64,000 nucleotides of DNA, taken from NCBI GenBank assembly GCA_029204225.1, contig CM055106.1, positions 45,865,180 to 45,929,179 on the forward strand. Reading direction: 5' to 3'. The notes under the pieces are model-generated. The model worked only from the letters and a program-made list of their open reading frames with translations, was not told the origin of the DNA and made no database searches. This DNA is from Diphasiastrum complanatum. Taxonomy: Eukaryota > Streptophyta > Lycopodiopsida > Lycopodiales > Lycopodiaceae. Position 1 is the first letter of the stretch. Each line of letters begins with the position of its first letter. Shown here one piece after another: positions 1 through 9,318 of this stretch. A program made the translations under genes and the position numbers.

Positions 1-1640
1 CAACGCACGTCTCGCCAGGAGACTGCCGACCATTACGAGCGCATTGCAGGTGATAGGCTATTCTCCCATAGCATGTTGGTTGACGTCTCACCAAAATGTT
101 GGTTTCAATTCTTGATCAATTTGTTTCCCTAACATGCTCAATTTTAACCTTGCAGACGAAGATATCTGATTTGGAGCGCCAGGTTGACTTGCCTACGGAC
201 AGCGTCCATCCCATGCCTGCAGATGACTTGGGGACACAGTTGATGCAGAGAGAGAGGGAGCTTGCCGAGATGAGAGAGAGAGAGAGAGAGCTTGTGCTTG
301 ATCACCAAGAGCCTCCATTGTATGAGGCAAATGAGCCAGTGTCAGAGGATGAGCAGGATGAGGATGAGCCCATTCGGGTTGTGTTCGCCAGATCAGAGTG
401 GGATGAGGCAGATGATACAGGTGATAGGCACTGGTCACAGGTGCATCATGTGGTAGAGGTAGGGCACATGCCACAAGTTATACCGGGAGACAGGAATGGC
501 ACACTGGGCCAGTGGCATACCTACTTATGTCAATATGATGGAGGAGGCTCTTGATAGAGGGCAGATGATTTAGATGCCGGTCCCGCAACTGCTTGGATGC
601 GTGAAGTACAGAGTCATGAGCGTTACTTCGATAGCACACCAGAGGAGACACCAGATGACTTCAATTGTATCGATTGGGAGGCCATGCAGGGTCTACATGG
701 TGCACAGGATGAGGCACGGGATGATCCAGAGGATGGTGCACATGATGAGGCCCAGGCCCAGAGGATTTGTATTCAGATGCCCAGCTAGACGACTTGATTG
801 CCACATTGGATTCAGAGGCCCAGCTCATGCCGAGTGTCAGGGCACCCCCATCATCTCTTGCCAGCATGCCCTACATAGAGTCTCAGCCATAGCAGCTACA
901 TGAGGTGCCTCCAGTTTCTCCAATCCCTCAGAGGGTTCATATGCGCCGCACAGCACCTCCAGTGCCACCGATGCCATTCAGACCTGCAGTCCCTCCATCG
1001 CCATCCACTTCTGCAGCACTAGGTTTCCATGGCAGGCCACCATCTGTGCCCAGGTTTTCTCTTGCAGCACCCACATCTACAGTGGCTCCTCCAGTGGCAG
1101 CACCCACTTCACATCCTCCTCCTTTGGCAGCAACCACTCCACTGGCTCCTCCTTTGGCAGCAGCCAAGATGTACCAGTACCGGCCACCACAGCGCCCCTT
1201 TCAGTACGTATCGTCGCTGTACTTGCCTCCTATAGGGACAACCCCTCCACAGCTAGTTCCTCCACTTGCAGCAGCCCCATGGGCACACACTCCATGGGCA
1301 CACACTCCTCGCCCAGCTGCACAGGGAGTCCCCTCTTTGGCTTCTCTATCCCAACCGGCCTCAACTTGGGCCCAACCTAGCCAGCCAGGTGATTTGCATG
1401 GGGGTGACAAGGCATGGACAGCTCCCCTCGTCCGCAAGAGACCAGGAAGGCCCAAGGGTGCACCGAACAAGAAAGGCAGAGCATAGAAACAGCCAAGGAA
1501 GAGAGGACGACCTCGCAGGGCTCCAGGTGCAGCTAGAGGTGCACTGTCACATTCAGCTAGAGCAGGTCTAGTTGGTTTGGCTTGCTTGGGGGCTGATACG
1601 GAGGCAGATTGGGAGGATGTCTCCAGAGCATTCGTCTGAG
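1..1640 (+). pseudogene. hAT transposase, C-terminal part and tail (copy A)
   Basis: This is the 3' part of a hAT-superfamily transposase gene, cut by the window start. Positions 1-49 end the hAT dimerisation exon (residues like NARLARR then LPTITSALQ), followed by a GT-AG intron at 50-155 and a tail exon from 156. The tail holds a Glu/Arg-rich coiled-coil stretch (ERERELAEMRERERE), an acidic patch (SEDEQDEDEP), a Pro/Ala-rich region near 905-1400 and an AT-hook (RKRPGRPKG) ending at a TAG at 1484-1486. The same frame past the TAG encodes a second AT-hook (KRGRPRRAP, about 1499-1525) and an acidic end (ADWED). The tail is split over several frames relative to copy B at 5012-6581, so this copy is not translatable as one protein. 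Family assignment is firm because of the near-identical copy B; the tail's role in DNA binding is inference. Confidence 0.75.
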
Positions 1641-2066
1641 TCATTTGCTGCACATTGTGCGTATGTCGCTCTGTACATGTGATGCTTTATTTTATGTCGA
1701 AGAATTCTATGTGCGTGTGTGAATCCTATTTTCATTTAATTTCGTTTGAAGTGAATGCTAGCTTCACATATATGCACCTACATCATGAGCACAGCAATCA
1801 CCCCTACACCCCAAACGACATTTCATAAACACATGTAACACATCTGCATTTAAAAAAATTACAGACATTGCATCTTACATGACTAGGATCGCTTTGCACA
1901 AAAAACAACTATGTATATATTCAACCGTTGTATCAGGATAACATCACAAAAAACAACTGTCATTTTTTAAGCAGCCATCTAGTTATTTGCTGCACCATAA
2001 ACTGCTGAAAACTACATAGCAACAGTCCGCCACATACGGCTGGACCTTATCTATTCTAAACATCCC
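1641..2066. other. non-coding spacer between hAT tail and convergent ORF (copy A)
   Basis: AT-rich spacer between two convergent reading frames. It is homologous to 6640-7156 in copy B (shared patches around catttcataa, gcacaaaaaac and ccacatacggct), so it is part of the element. It should hold both polyadenylation regions. I see no other feature. Confidence 0.5.
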
Positions 2067-2528
2067 TCACTGATCCTCCACCGACTCCTCGCCCTCGTCT
2101 GGTGCATTGTTTTGTCGCTCTTGCTCTGCCTCCCGGTTAGCCCGAGCTGCCTCCTGGTTAGCCCGACGTCTGGCCGCCCTTTCCCTGACCATGATGAGCT
2201 GCCGTCGTGTGAAATTCATTCTGATCTGCTCATCCAGATCCAGCTCGACAGCGGGGACAGGATCCACAGCGGGGGCGGGTGGCTCCGGTTCCGGATTTCT
2301 CTGTCGAGTCTGTCGCAGCATCTCTCGGATATCTGCCTCTTGCTTCCGATGCCTCTCGTTGTGCCTTCGGATATCTTCCTCAAGCTTCCTCCTAGCTTCG
2401 CCCTCGATACTGCGCTGTCGATATTGCCTAACAGAGTTCATTGCCACCCTCACTCGCCTTAAAGGCCACCTACTTGGTGCACGTGCGAGAGATGGTGGCA
2501 CACTGAATGCTGCCCCCTGTGCCAGCAT
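2067..2528 (-). CDS. small convergent coiled-coil ORF of the hAT element (copy A)
   Basis: This open reading frame of up to 153 codons faces the hAT tail from the other strand. A likelier start is the internal Met of MNSVRQYRQ, about 30 codons in. I do not recognise the family. The middle is strongly helical and charged (EARRKLEEDIRRHNERHRKQ), then comes a Pro/Glu linker (NPEPEPPAPAVD), an Arg/Ala-rich helix (RERAARRRANQEAARANRE) and an acidic C terminus (DEGEESVEDQ). A homologous ORF lies in the same place and orientation in copy B (7157-7500), so it belongs to the element and is not a chance frame. By analogy with Spm, Mutator and Harbinger elements, which carry accessory proteins, it could be a DNA-binding or anti-silencing helper; that is inference only. 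Confidence 0.55.
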   Translation of the reverse strand: MLAQGAAFSVPPSLARAPSRWPLRRVRVAMNSVRQYRQRSIEGEARRKLEEDIRRHNERHRKQEADIREMLRQTRQRNPEPEPPAPAVDPVPAVELDLDEQIRMNFTRRQLIMVRERAARRRANQEAARANREAEQERQNNAPDEGEESVEDQ

Positions 2529-2660
2529 GTCCGTTCCCGTCAGGCAGCGACTTTTGGATATCTAAGGGCCACGTCTTGTGGCGGGGGAGAACACCATTTC
2601 GGAGGGTGTTCTTCGGTTTTGCACCGCTCCTTACGTGGTTGACCCCGAGGTGCTGCCTGC

Positions 2661-3320
2661 TTGGCTGGCACGCACGAGGAGAGGGAGTGCATCCTCATCC
2701 TCGTCCCTTTGCCCCTCGTCCCTCTCAGACAGTTTCGCCTCACGCACCCCCATTTGCACCCATTCCTGTGGATCCTGTCCCACCGCGTCCGCCAGTTGCC
2801 ACTGTGGTTCCACCACCACCTACTGTTGCTCGCACTCCCCCAGTTTACGACTTTCTCATGGACTCTCCACCTCCCGAGCAGGAGCAGGCCCCGGATGCCA
2901 GTGACGAGGCCTTCCAGGATGTTGAGGAGATCCCTTCCTCCCTCCCTTCACATCCGGATGACCACCCTACCCAGCAGTTTTCGTATCCCCTGCCAGATGT
3001 CCACCCTCCACCAGTGTACCCCACTTACGCTGCTGCACCCATCCCGGCCAGTGCATCCCACTCTCCCCATTCCACGTCTACAGCTGATGCATCCACTAGT
3101 GCCCAGGCTGTCGCGTCATCATCCATTCCCGTCACGTTTGGTGCACCGTGCTGGAGGTCCGCTACCCGTCGCCCAGCTGGGAGAGTTCTTAGGCAGCAGA
3201 GCATTCACGGCGCGCATCAGCCGCACATGGATAGAGAGGCCACACAGGCCGTGGCCAGCCTGATTTATGAGCTGAACCTTCCATTTGCCATCACCGACTC
3301 CGAGCCCTTCAGAAGAGCCT
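2661..3320 (+). pseudogene. hAT transposase N-terminal segment (copy B)
   Basis: Plus-strand coding for the part of a hAT transposase that precedes DUF659. It starts with a Pro/Ser-rich low-complexity linker (VVPPPPTVARTPPVYDF and PPPEQEQAPDASDEAF) and ends in a well conserved helix region (DREATQAVASLIYELNLPFA, then ITDSEPFRRAF). That region matches the usual lead-in to DUF659, where a short 'lPF...s..F' stretch sits just before the catalytic core. The sequence stops resembling hAT at about 3310-3335, where the inverted block starts. A degenerate BED zinc finger may lie just upstream at 2540-2700, split between frames. Confidence 0.65.
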
Positions 3321-4205
3321 TCCGCCTTGCACAGTCTGTCAGCCCCTGTCCAATCCGGTCCATGAGCTCATATACCAGTCCGAGTGTCGACCCCTCGCTG
3401 TCAGCCATGCGGAGCACAATGTAAAGTGGTCGAAGCAGTCCTGACAATGTCTGTGCATCCCTCCAAAACTGGTCTCCCCTCACCGTGGAAAAAAAGTGCT
3501 CCCCATCCTCAGTGCGCGGAAATGTACTGGCACACCAAAGATCACTGGCAACCATCTGTAGAAGCTGCGCCCTGCACCTGATCAGACGGTCGATGACCAC
3601 CAAGTCGAATGCAAAGCGTGTGGGGGCTGGCTTACGGAGGTCTAGATGGCTGAACACCCGGAACATGGCAAGAACACGCCTCTTCCTCGTGACAAAAGTC
3701 ACCAGGAAGAGGGCCTCACGGACGATGGCTCTAACCCAGGGAAGTGCACCTATGTCCCCCATCAGAAGGTCTATGCCGTGCGCGGCACAGGGGGTATGAA
3801 CAATGTGAGGGAACTCGGCCTCTAGCAGTACACCCATCTGAATGCAGTTCGTGGCATTGTCCATCACCACTGTGACGACATGTTGTGGGCCTATGGACAG
3901 GATGGAAGACCTGATGACATCAAACATGAACTCTGCAGATATGACTCTCCCCCCCCTGCTGCAATCCACTGCCCTCAAAAACTGTGTGCCCATGCAGCTG
4001 GAGACCAGTATGTTGAGGATCGACCTCCTCCTGACATCAGTCCAGCCATCGGACATGATGCTGCAACCGTAAGTTGGCCAGTGGCGACGTAGAGGCTCCA
4101 TCTCTCTAGACAGTGACTCGACCCTATCCCTCAGCATGTGTGTGCGGACAACCTCTGAACTAGGGACTCTCCAGCTAGGGTGCAGCTGCCCATCTTGCAG
4201 CCAGA
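3265..4205 (-). pseudogene. hAT transposase DUF659 catalytic core, inverted relative to its own gene
   Basis: A minus-strand reading frame (290 codons from the Met at 4137, with matching coding continuing upstream to about 4205) encodes the hAT catalytic core. Visible motifs are SDGWTD (first catalytic Asp), VVMDNATN (second Asp) and TPCAAHGIDLLMGD (the CxxH pair). It ends around LVYELMDRIGQGL, exactly where the third hAT copy in this window (28.1-28.7 kb) also ends an exon. The flanking transposase parts are on the plus strand, so this block of about 0.9 kb has been flipped. The last codons of the open frame (about 3265-3320) are the reverse complement of the N-terminal segment and are not real coding. 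The frame itself is otherwise open, which suggests that the inversion is not very old. Confidence 0.75.
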
Positions 4206-4322
4206 GAGGTAAGCGGTACAGTGTTGTAATTGTTCTTTATCTTTTCAGTGTTTGCTAGTTTGTTTTTCTGTCGATGTTACGTTTTTTCGTAATGCCCTAA
4301 ACCACATGCCTCTCACCTGCAG

Positions 4323-4909
4323 GATGACAGAGCTGAAGTTCATCTGGGAGACGCGGTGGAACTACTTCCACAGGAGTATCCACAGCGTTGCACACATGCT
4401 GCATCCCCTCTTCCTCTCTCCAACACAGATCGCAGACAGGGAGCTCGAGGCCGATTGGCTTCAGTACATTCACAGGGTGGGTCCACACACAGGTTTGGAT
4501 CCTATCAAGCTCATGGAGGAGCTCGCTGCATTTCGTTTCGGCATGGGCACATTCGGCCACTCGGCTGCTTAGGATCCAGAGAGGAGGCAGCTACCCATTA
4601 CCTGGTGGACCATGTTCGGTAGCACATACCCATCTATACATCGTCTTGCACTGCGTGTCCTTTCTCAGGTATGCATCTCATTTTATCCTCCATTGTTGTG
4701 TTTCGTTGAAGACAATGTGCTGAAGTATTTCAATGCACGCACCACAGGATTGTGCTGCCTCCGTGTGTGAGCGTAATTGGAGCACATGGGCACTCATTCA
4801 CACGAGGAGAAGAAACCGGTTGTCAGTGAGTCAGTTGGAGCGGTTGGTGTTCTGTAGCACCAACGCACGTCTCGCCAGGAGACTTCCGACCATTACGAGC
4901 GCATTGCAG
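4323..4909 (+). pseudogene. hAT transposase C-terminal dimerisation exons (copy B)
   Basis: There are two plus-strand exons. The first (4323-4668, after a CAG acceptor) encodes FIWETRWNYFHRSIHSVAHM, then LDPIKLMEELAAFRFGMGTF and WWTMFGSTYPSIHRLA, the usual hAT linker. It contains one in-frame TAG at 4570-4572. A GT-AG intron follows (4669-4747). The second exon (4748-4909) encodes SVCERNWSTW and IHTRRRNRLS, the hATC hallmark, with the probable catalytic Glu in CERNW. It ends at a GT donor at 4910. The phases agree between exons. The upstream intron (about 4207-4322) begins right at the right-hand edge of the inverted block. Confidence 0.75.
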
Positions 4910-5011
4910 GTGATAAGCTAACCTTTCATAGCATGTTGGTTGACTCCTGGTATGTTGGTTTCATTTCTTGATAGAGTTGTTTCTCTGACATGCCAATTTT
5001 AAACCTTGCAG

Positions 5012-6581
5012 ACGAAGATATCCGATTTGGAGCGCCAGGTTGACTTGCCTACGGACAGCACCCATCCCATGCCTGCAGATGACCTGGGCACACAGTTGAT
5101 GGCAGAGAGAGAGAGGGAGCTTGCCGAGATGAGAGAGAGAGAGAGAGCTTGGGCTTGAGCACAGAGAGCCCCCATTGTACGAGGCAGATGAGCCAGTGTC
5201 AGAGGATGATCAGGATGAGGATGAGCCTATTCAGGTTGTGTTCGCCAGATCAGAGCGGGATGAGGCATATGATACAGGTGTTGGGCACACGCCTAGAGCA
5301 GGGGTCATAGGTGCATCACGTGGTAGAGGTGGGACACGTGCCACAGATTATACCGGGAGACGGGCAGGGCACACAGGGGGGGCCAGTGGCATACCTTCTT
5401 ATGTTGATATGATGGAGGAGGCTCTTGATAGGGGGCAGACTGATTTGGGTTTACCTTTCGCAGCTGCTTGGATGCGTGCATCACAGAGCCATAGGCATTT
5501 CTATGACAGCACACCAGAGGAGTCACCAGACGACTTTGATTGTACCGATTGGGAGGCCATGCCGGGTCCGCATGGTGCACAGGATAAGGCACGGGATGTT
5601 CCCGAGGATGGTGCTCATGATGAGTCCCAGAGCCCAGACCATTTGTATTCGGATGCCCAGCTGGACGACTTGATTGCAGACTTGGATTCAGAGGCCCAGC
5701 AGATGCCGAGCGTCAGGGCACCCCCATCCTCTCTAGCCAGCATGCCCTACACAGAGTCTCAGCCAGAGCAGCTACACGAGGTGCCTGTAGTTCCTCCAGT
5801 TCCTCTGAGGGTGTATGTGCGCCGCACAGCACCTCCAGTGCCACCGATACCGTTGAGGCCTGCAGCCCCTTCATCGCCATCCACTTTTGCAGCAGCAGGT
5901 CTCCATGGCAGGCCACCATCTGTGCCCAGATCTTCTCTTGCAGCACCCACATCTACAGACGCTCCTCCAGTGGCAGCACCCACGGCACATCCTCCTCCAT
6001 TGGCAGCACCCACGGCACCGGCTCCTCCTTTGGCAGCACCCACAGCACATCCTCCTCCTTTGGCAGCACCCAGGATGTACCAGTACCGTCCACCACAGGG
6101 CCCCTTTCAGTACTTATCGCCGCTGTACTTGCCTCCTACAGGGACGGCCCCTCCACATTTAGTTCCTCCACCAACACCAGGCCCACAGGCACACACTCCT
6201 CGGACCTATCCTCCACTATCAGCTGCACAGGGACACCCATCTTTGGCTACTCTATCCCAGCCGGCCGCAGCTTGGGCTCAGCCTAGTCAGCCAGGTGATC
6301 TGCATGGGGGTGATGAGGCATTGACGGCTCCCCTCGTCCGCAAGAGGCCAGGAAGGCCCAAGGGTGCACCGAACAAGAAAGGCAGGGCATAGAAACTGCC
6401 AGGGAAGAGAGGACGACCTCGCAGGGCTCCAGTTGCTGGTAGAGGTGCTGTATTACAGCCAGCTGCAGCAGGTGTTGTTGGTTTAGCCTGCTTGGGGGCT
6501 GATGCGGAGGCAGATTGGGAGGATGAGGATGACGACTCTTTTCCCTCGGATACACAGCCCATGCCAGTACCAGACACATAG
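5012..6581 (+). pseudogene. hAT transposase tail: coiled coil, acidic, Pro/Ala repeats, AT-hooks (copy B)
   Basis: This exon follows a CAG acceptor at 5009-5011. It starts TKISDLERQVDLPTDS, runs through a (GA)n-encoded Glu/Arg stretch where the frame is shifted relative to copy A, and continues as a 405-codon open frame (5175-6392). That frame has an acidic segment (EDDQDEDEP), a Gly/Arg patch (SRGRGGTRATDY), a Pro-rich half with a 12-residue repeat (HPPPLAAPTA, three units at about 5968-6072) and an AT-hook (RKRPGRPKG) ending at a TAG at 6390-6392. Past the TAG the same frame stays open to 6581 with a second AT-hook (KRGRPRRAP, 6405-6431) and an acidic end (ADWEDEDDDS). AT-hooks bind the minor groove of AT-rich DNA; such a tail is not standard for plant hAT transposases. 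Confidence 0.7.
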
Positions 6582-7156
6582 ATATCAGTTGCGAGAGTCA
6601 GCTCGGGGCCCTGAGTTGTCTCCGGAGCATTCATCTAAGTTTGAGGCAGAGCGTTGATTGTAGCTCCGTCATTTTATTTTTAGCAGTTTGATATCATGTT
6701 CCATGTTTGGCGGCCAGATGGTCGAACACTGTATTCAGACCAATCTTCATATTATATTTGGTGTTGGACGTATTCTATTCACTGCACAATGTGTATTTGT
6801 CAATTTGTAATTGTGATGTTCTACTTGCAGTTTTACTTCAAATGGTGTGTGCGTGTTTTCAATTAGTTTTCAGTACAGAGTTTGAGAGCATATGCAGAAC
6901 ACAGAAATACAACCCCCCTGATAGCATTTCATAATCACATACATCAGATTGCAATACACAAGGCACGCATTGCACAAAAAACACACCGTACATTAATTCA
7001 ACAGATGTATCAAAACTACAATACGTATTACCGCCGCATACGGCTGGGGCTGTTCTTTACACCATGCCAGACACTAAATACTGCCTCATCTACTGATGAA
7101 CATTAAATAACAACAGTCAGCCACATACGGCTAGACCCCATCTATGCTAAACATTT

Positions 7157-7500
7157 CTACGGATCCTCCACAGACTCCTCGCCCTCGTCAAGTGCATTGT
7201 TCTGTCGCTCTCGCTCTGCCTCCCGGTTAGCCCGAGCTGCCTCCTGGTCAGCCCGACGGCGGGCAGCCCTTTCCTTGACCATGATGAGCTGTCGTCGTGT
7301 GAAGATCATTCCGATCTGCTCATCCAAATCCAGCTCGATAGCGGGGGCGGGGGCTCAGCGGGGGCGGGGATCTGCAGCTCTGGTTGTCTCTGCCGAGTCT
7401 CTCGCAGCATCTCTGCAATGTCTGCTTCTTGCTTCCGATGCCTTTCGTTGTGCCTTCGGACATCTTCCTCGAGCTTCCTCCTGGCTTCGCCCTCCGCCAT
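7157..7500 (-). pseudogene. small convergent coiled-coil ORF of the hAT element (copy B)
   Basis: This is the homologue of the ORF at 2067-2528, in the same convergent position. It reads EGEARRKLEEDVRRHNERH and KQEADIAEMLRETRQRQPE, then a Pro-rich linker. A single frameshift in the G/C-rich linker (about 7335-7365) separates this half from the second half, which reads MVKERAARRRADQEAARANR and ends DEGEESVEDP. The two halves match copy A closely, including the acidic end. The start differs: copy A has extra N-terminal codons, while this copy begins MAEGEARRK next to a CTCACAG repeat region. The function is unknown. Confidence 0.5.
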
Positions 7501-7529
7501 CTCACGACACCCTGTTGCTCGAAATGACC

Positions 7530-7712
7530 CTCACAGCCTCTCACAGCCTCTCAATGGCTCTCACTGGCTCTCTCACAGCCCCCCTCTCACAGCCTCTCAC
7601 TCTGTCTGTCACACAGCCTCTCACAATGCCGCTCTCTCACAGCCTCCCACTTGCTCTCCCTCACAGCTTCTCACAATGCCTCTCACCCCCTCTCACTGGC
7701 TCTCTCACTGTC
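7530..7712. repeat. CTCACAGC-type degenerate minisatellite
   Basis: About 180 bp of irregular pyrimidine-rich repeats built from CTCACAGCCTCT and variants (CTCACTGGCTCT, CTCACAATGCC). It lies directly upstream of the convergent ORF in copy B and has no counterpart beside copy A. It could be subterminal repeat sequence of the element or independent slippage growth. Confidence 0.7.
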
Positions 7713-7768
7713 TCGTGAGTGCCTATTTAACCCCACAGCCTGTTTCCCAATTTGCTTTTGTTGATGAT

Positions 7769-8014
7769 CCCATGTGCTATTGTACCTGCCCCATGTGCTG
7801 ATCCCCCACATGCTGCACTGCGATTGGGTCCATGGTCTGCTCCTCCACAGTGCCCATGTGACGGTGTACCTGTCCGGATGTATTGCTCCCCCACATGCTG
7901 CACTCCGATTGGGTCCATGGTCTGCTCCTCCACAGTGCCCATGTGCTACTGTACCTGCCCCATGTATTGCTCCCCCACATGCCGCACTCCGATTGGGTCC
8001 ACTCTCCCACAGTG
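7769..8014. repeat. 84-bp tandem repeat, three units, each with a CCAAT box
   Basis: Units lie at 7769-7852, 7853-7937 and 7938-8014 (84, 85 and 77 bp). Each starts cccatgtg and ends cacagtg. Each contains GATTGGGTCC, which reads as a CCAAT box on the minus strand, the strand of the small ORF that starts about 270 bp to the left. The array could serve as promoter or subterminal binding sequence; neither use is shown. Confidence 0.75.
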
Positions 8015-8121
8015 CCCCCAGTACAGTCCCCCTGTACAGTAACATCTTAGTTTTTACCTAGTTTTAGCCTGTTAAAAGGGTTTTTTTTTTTTTTTTAAAT
8101 AATAAAAAATATTATTTTTGT

Positions 8122-8210
8122 GGTGCCGCCCTGGTACCGCTGGTCTGAGGGCGGCACCATAACCGCGGTACCACCATTATGGTACTGCGGTACCTTAATG
8201 GCGGTACCAC
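8122..8210. repeat. GC-rich hairpin cluster rich in GGTACC
   Basis: A GC-rich island in AT-rich flanks. GGTGCCGCCCT (8122-8132) and AGGGCGGCACC (8148-8158) are perfect 11-base inverted arms around a 15-base loop. A second imperfect pair (ccgcggtacc / ggtactgcgg) follows, and GGTACC recurs four times. It is followed by a short (TA)n tract at 8222-8236. It could be a transposon terminus or a small foldback element. Confidence 0.6.
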
Positions 8211-8704
8211 GTGCCACTATGATATATATATATATATGTTGGTCATTGAGACTCTAATGCATCCCCTAATTTAAATCACATTCTATATAAAGGAAGAAAC
8301 AAGGTTGCCTACGTTTATATTTTTGCATTGACAATTAAAAGCTCATTAGATGTCCATATTATAAAGGATGTGTGAGTTCATTGTGTTATCCATTCTATGG
8401 TAGCTCAATGCTCACAAGCTGAATGTTTATAGTATGTCTTTTGAAAAAGGATCCTCCATCTTTCATTACTAATTTGATCATTGGTATGATCTTAACTACA
8501 GATGTGAATCGAGCTGGCAACTTGCATTTTTTAGCTTTTCAATGGGTAACCTCTCTTCTTACATATCAAATTAATATATCTATCTATTATAATTTTGCGA
8601 ACTTGTATTCTCAAAATCAATATAGAAATTTATGCTTGTCACGTGTTCTCTTTTGGTGGTGCTCTTAAATTTAGATATAATTTTTGGTTTAATTTTTGTC
8701 TTCC

Positions 8705-9318
<614 letters not shown>

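Larger units (their letters stand above)
2560..7500 (+). mobile_element. hAT-family DNA transposon, copy B, with internal inversion
   Basis: This is a nearly full-length hAT element in tandem with copy A. In order it holds an N-terminal region with a Pro-rich linker (about 2661-3320, plus strand), a DUF659 catalytic block on the minus strand (about 3320-4205), the C-terminal hAT exons (4323-4668 and 4748-4909, plus strand), a long tail exon (5012-6581) and a convergent small ORF (7157-7500, minus strand). I could not place terminal inverted repeats or 8 bp target duplications with confidence. The left boundary with copy A lies somewhere in 2530-2660, where a degenerate BED-finger-like stretch may begin (VLWRGRTPF and WHARGEGVHP). 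The copy is dead as it stands because of the inversion plus a few stops and frameshifts. Confidence 0.75.

Noticed and set aside
2107-2565. Plus-strand ORFs over the small convergent ORF
   Set aside because: Ser/Cys/Leu-rich shadow frames of the minus-strand reading, which is the one conserved in copy B.
7752-8042. Cys/Pro-rich ORFs resembling small secreted peptides
   Set aside because: They are repeats of the 84-bp minisatellite in several frames on both strands.
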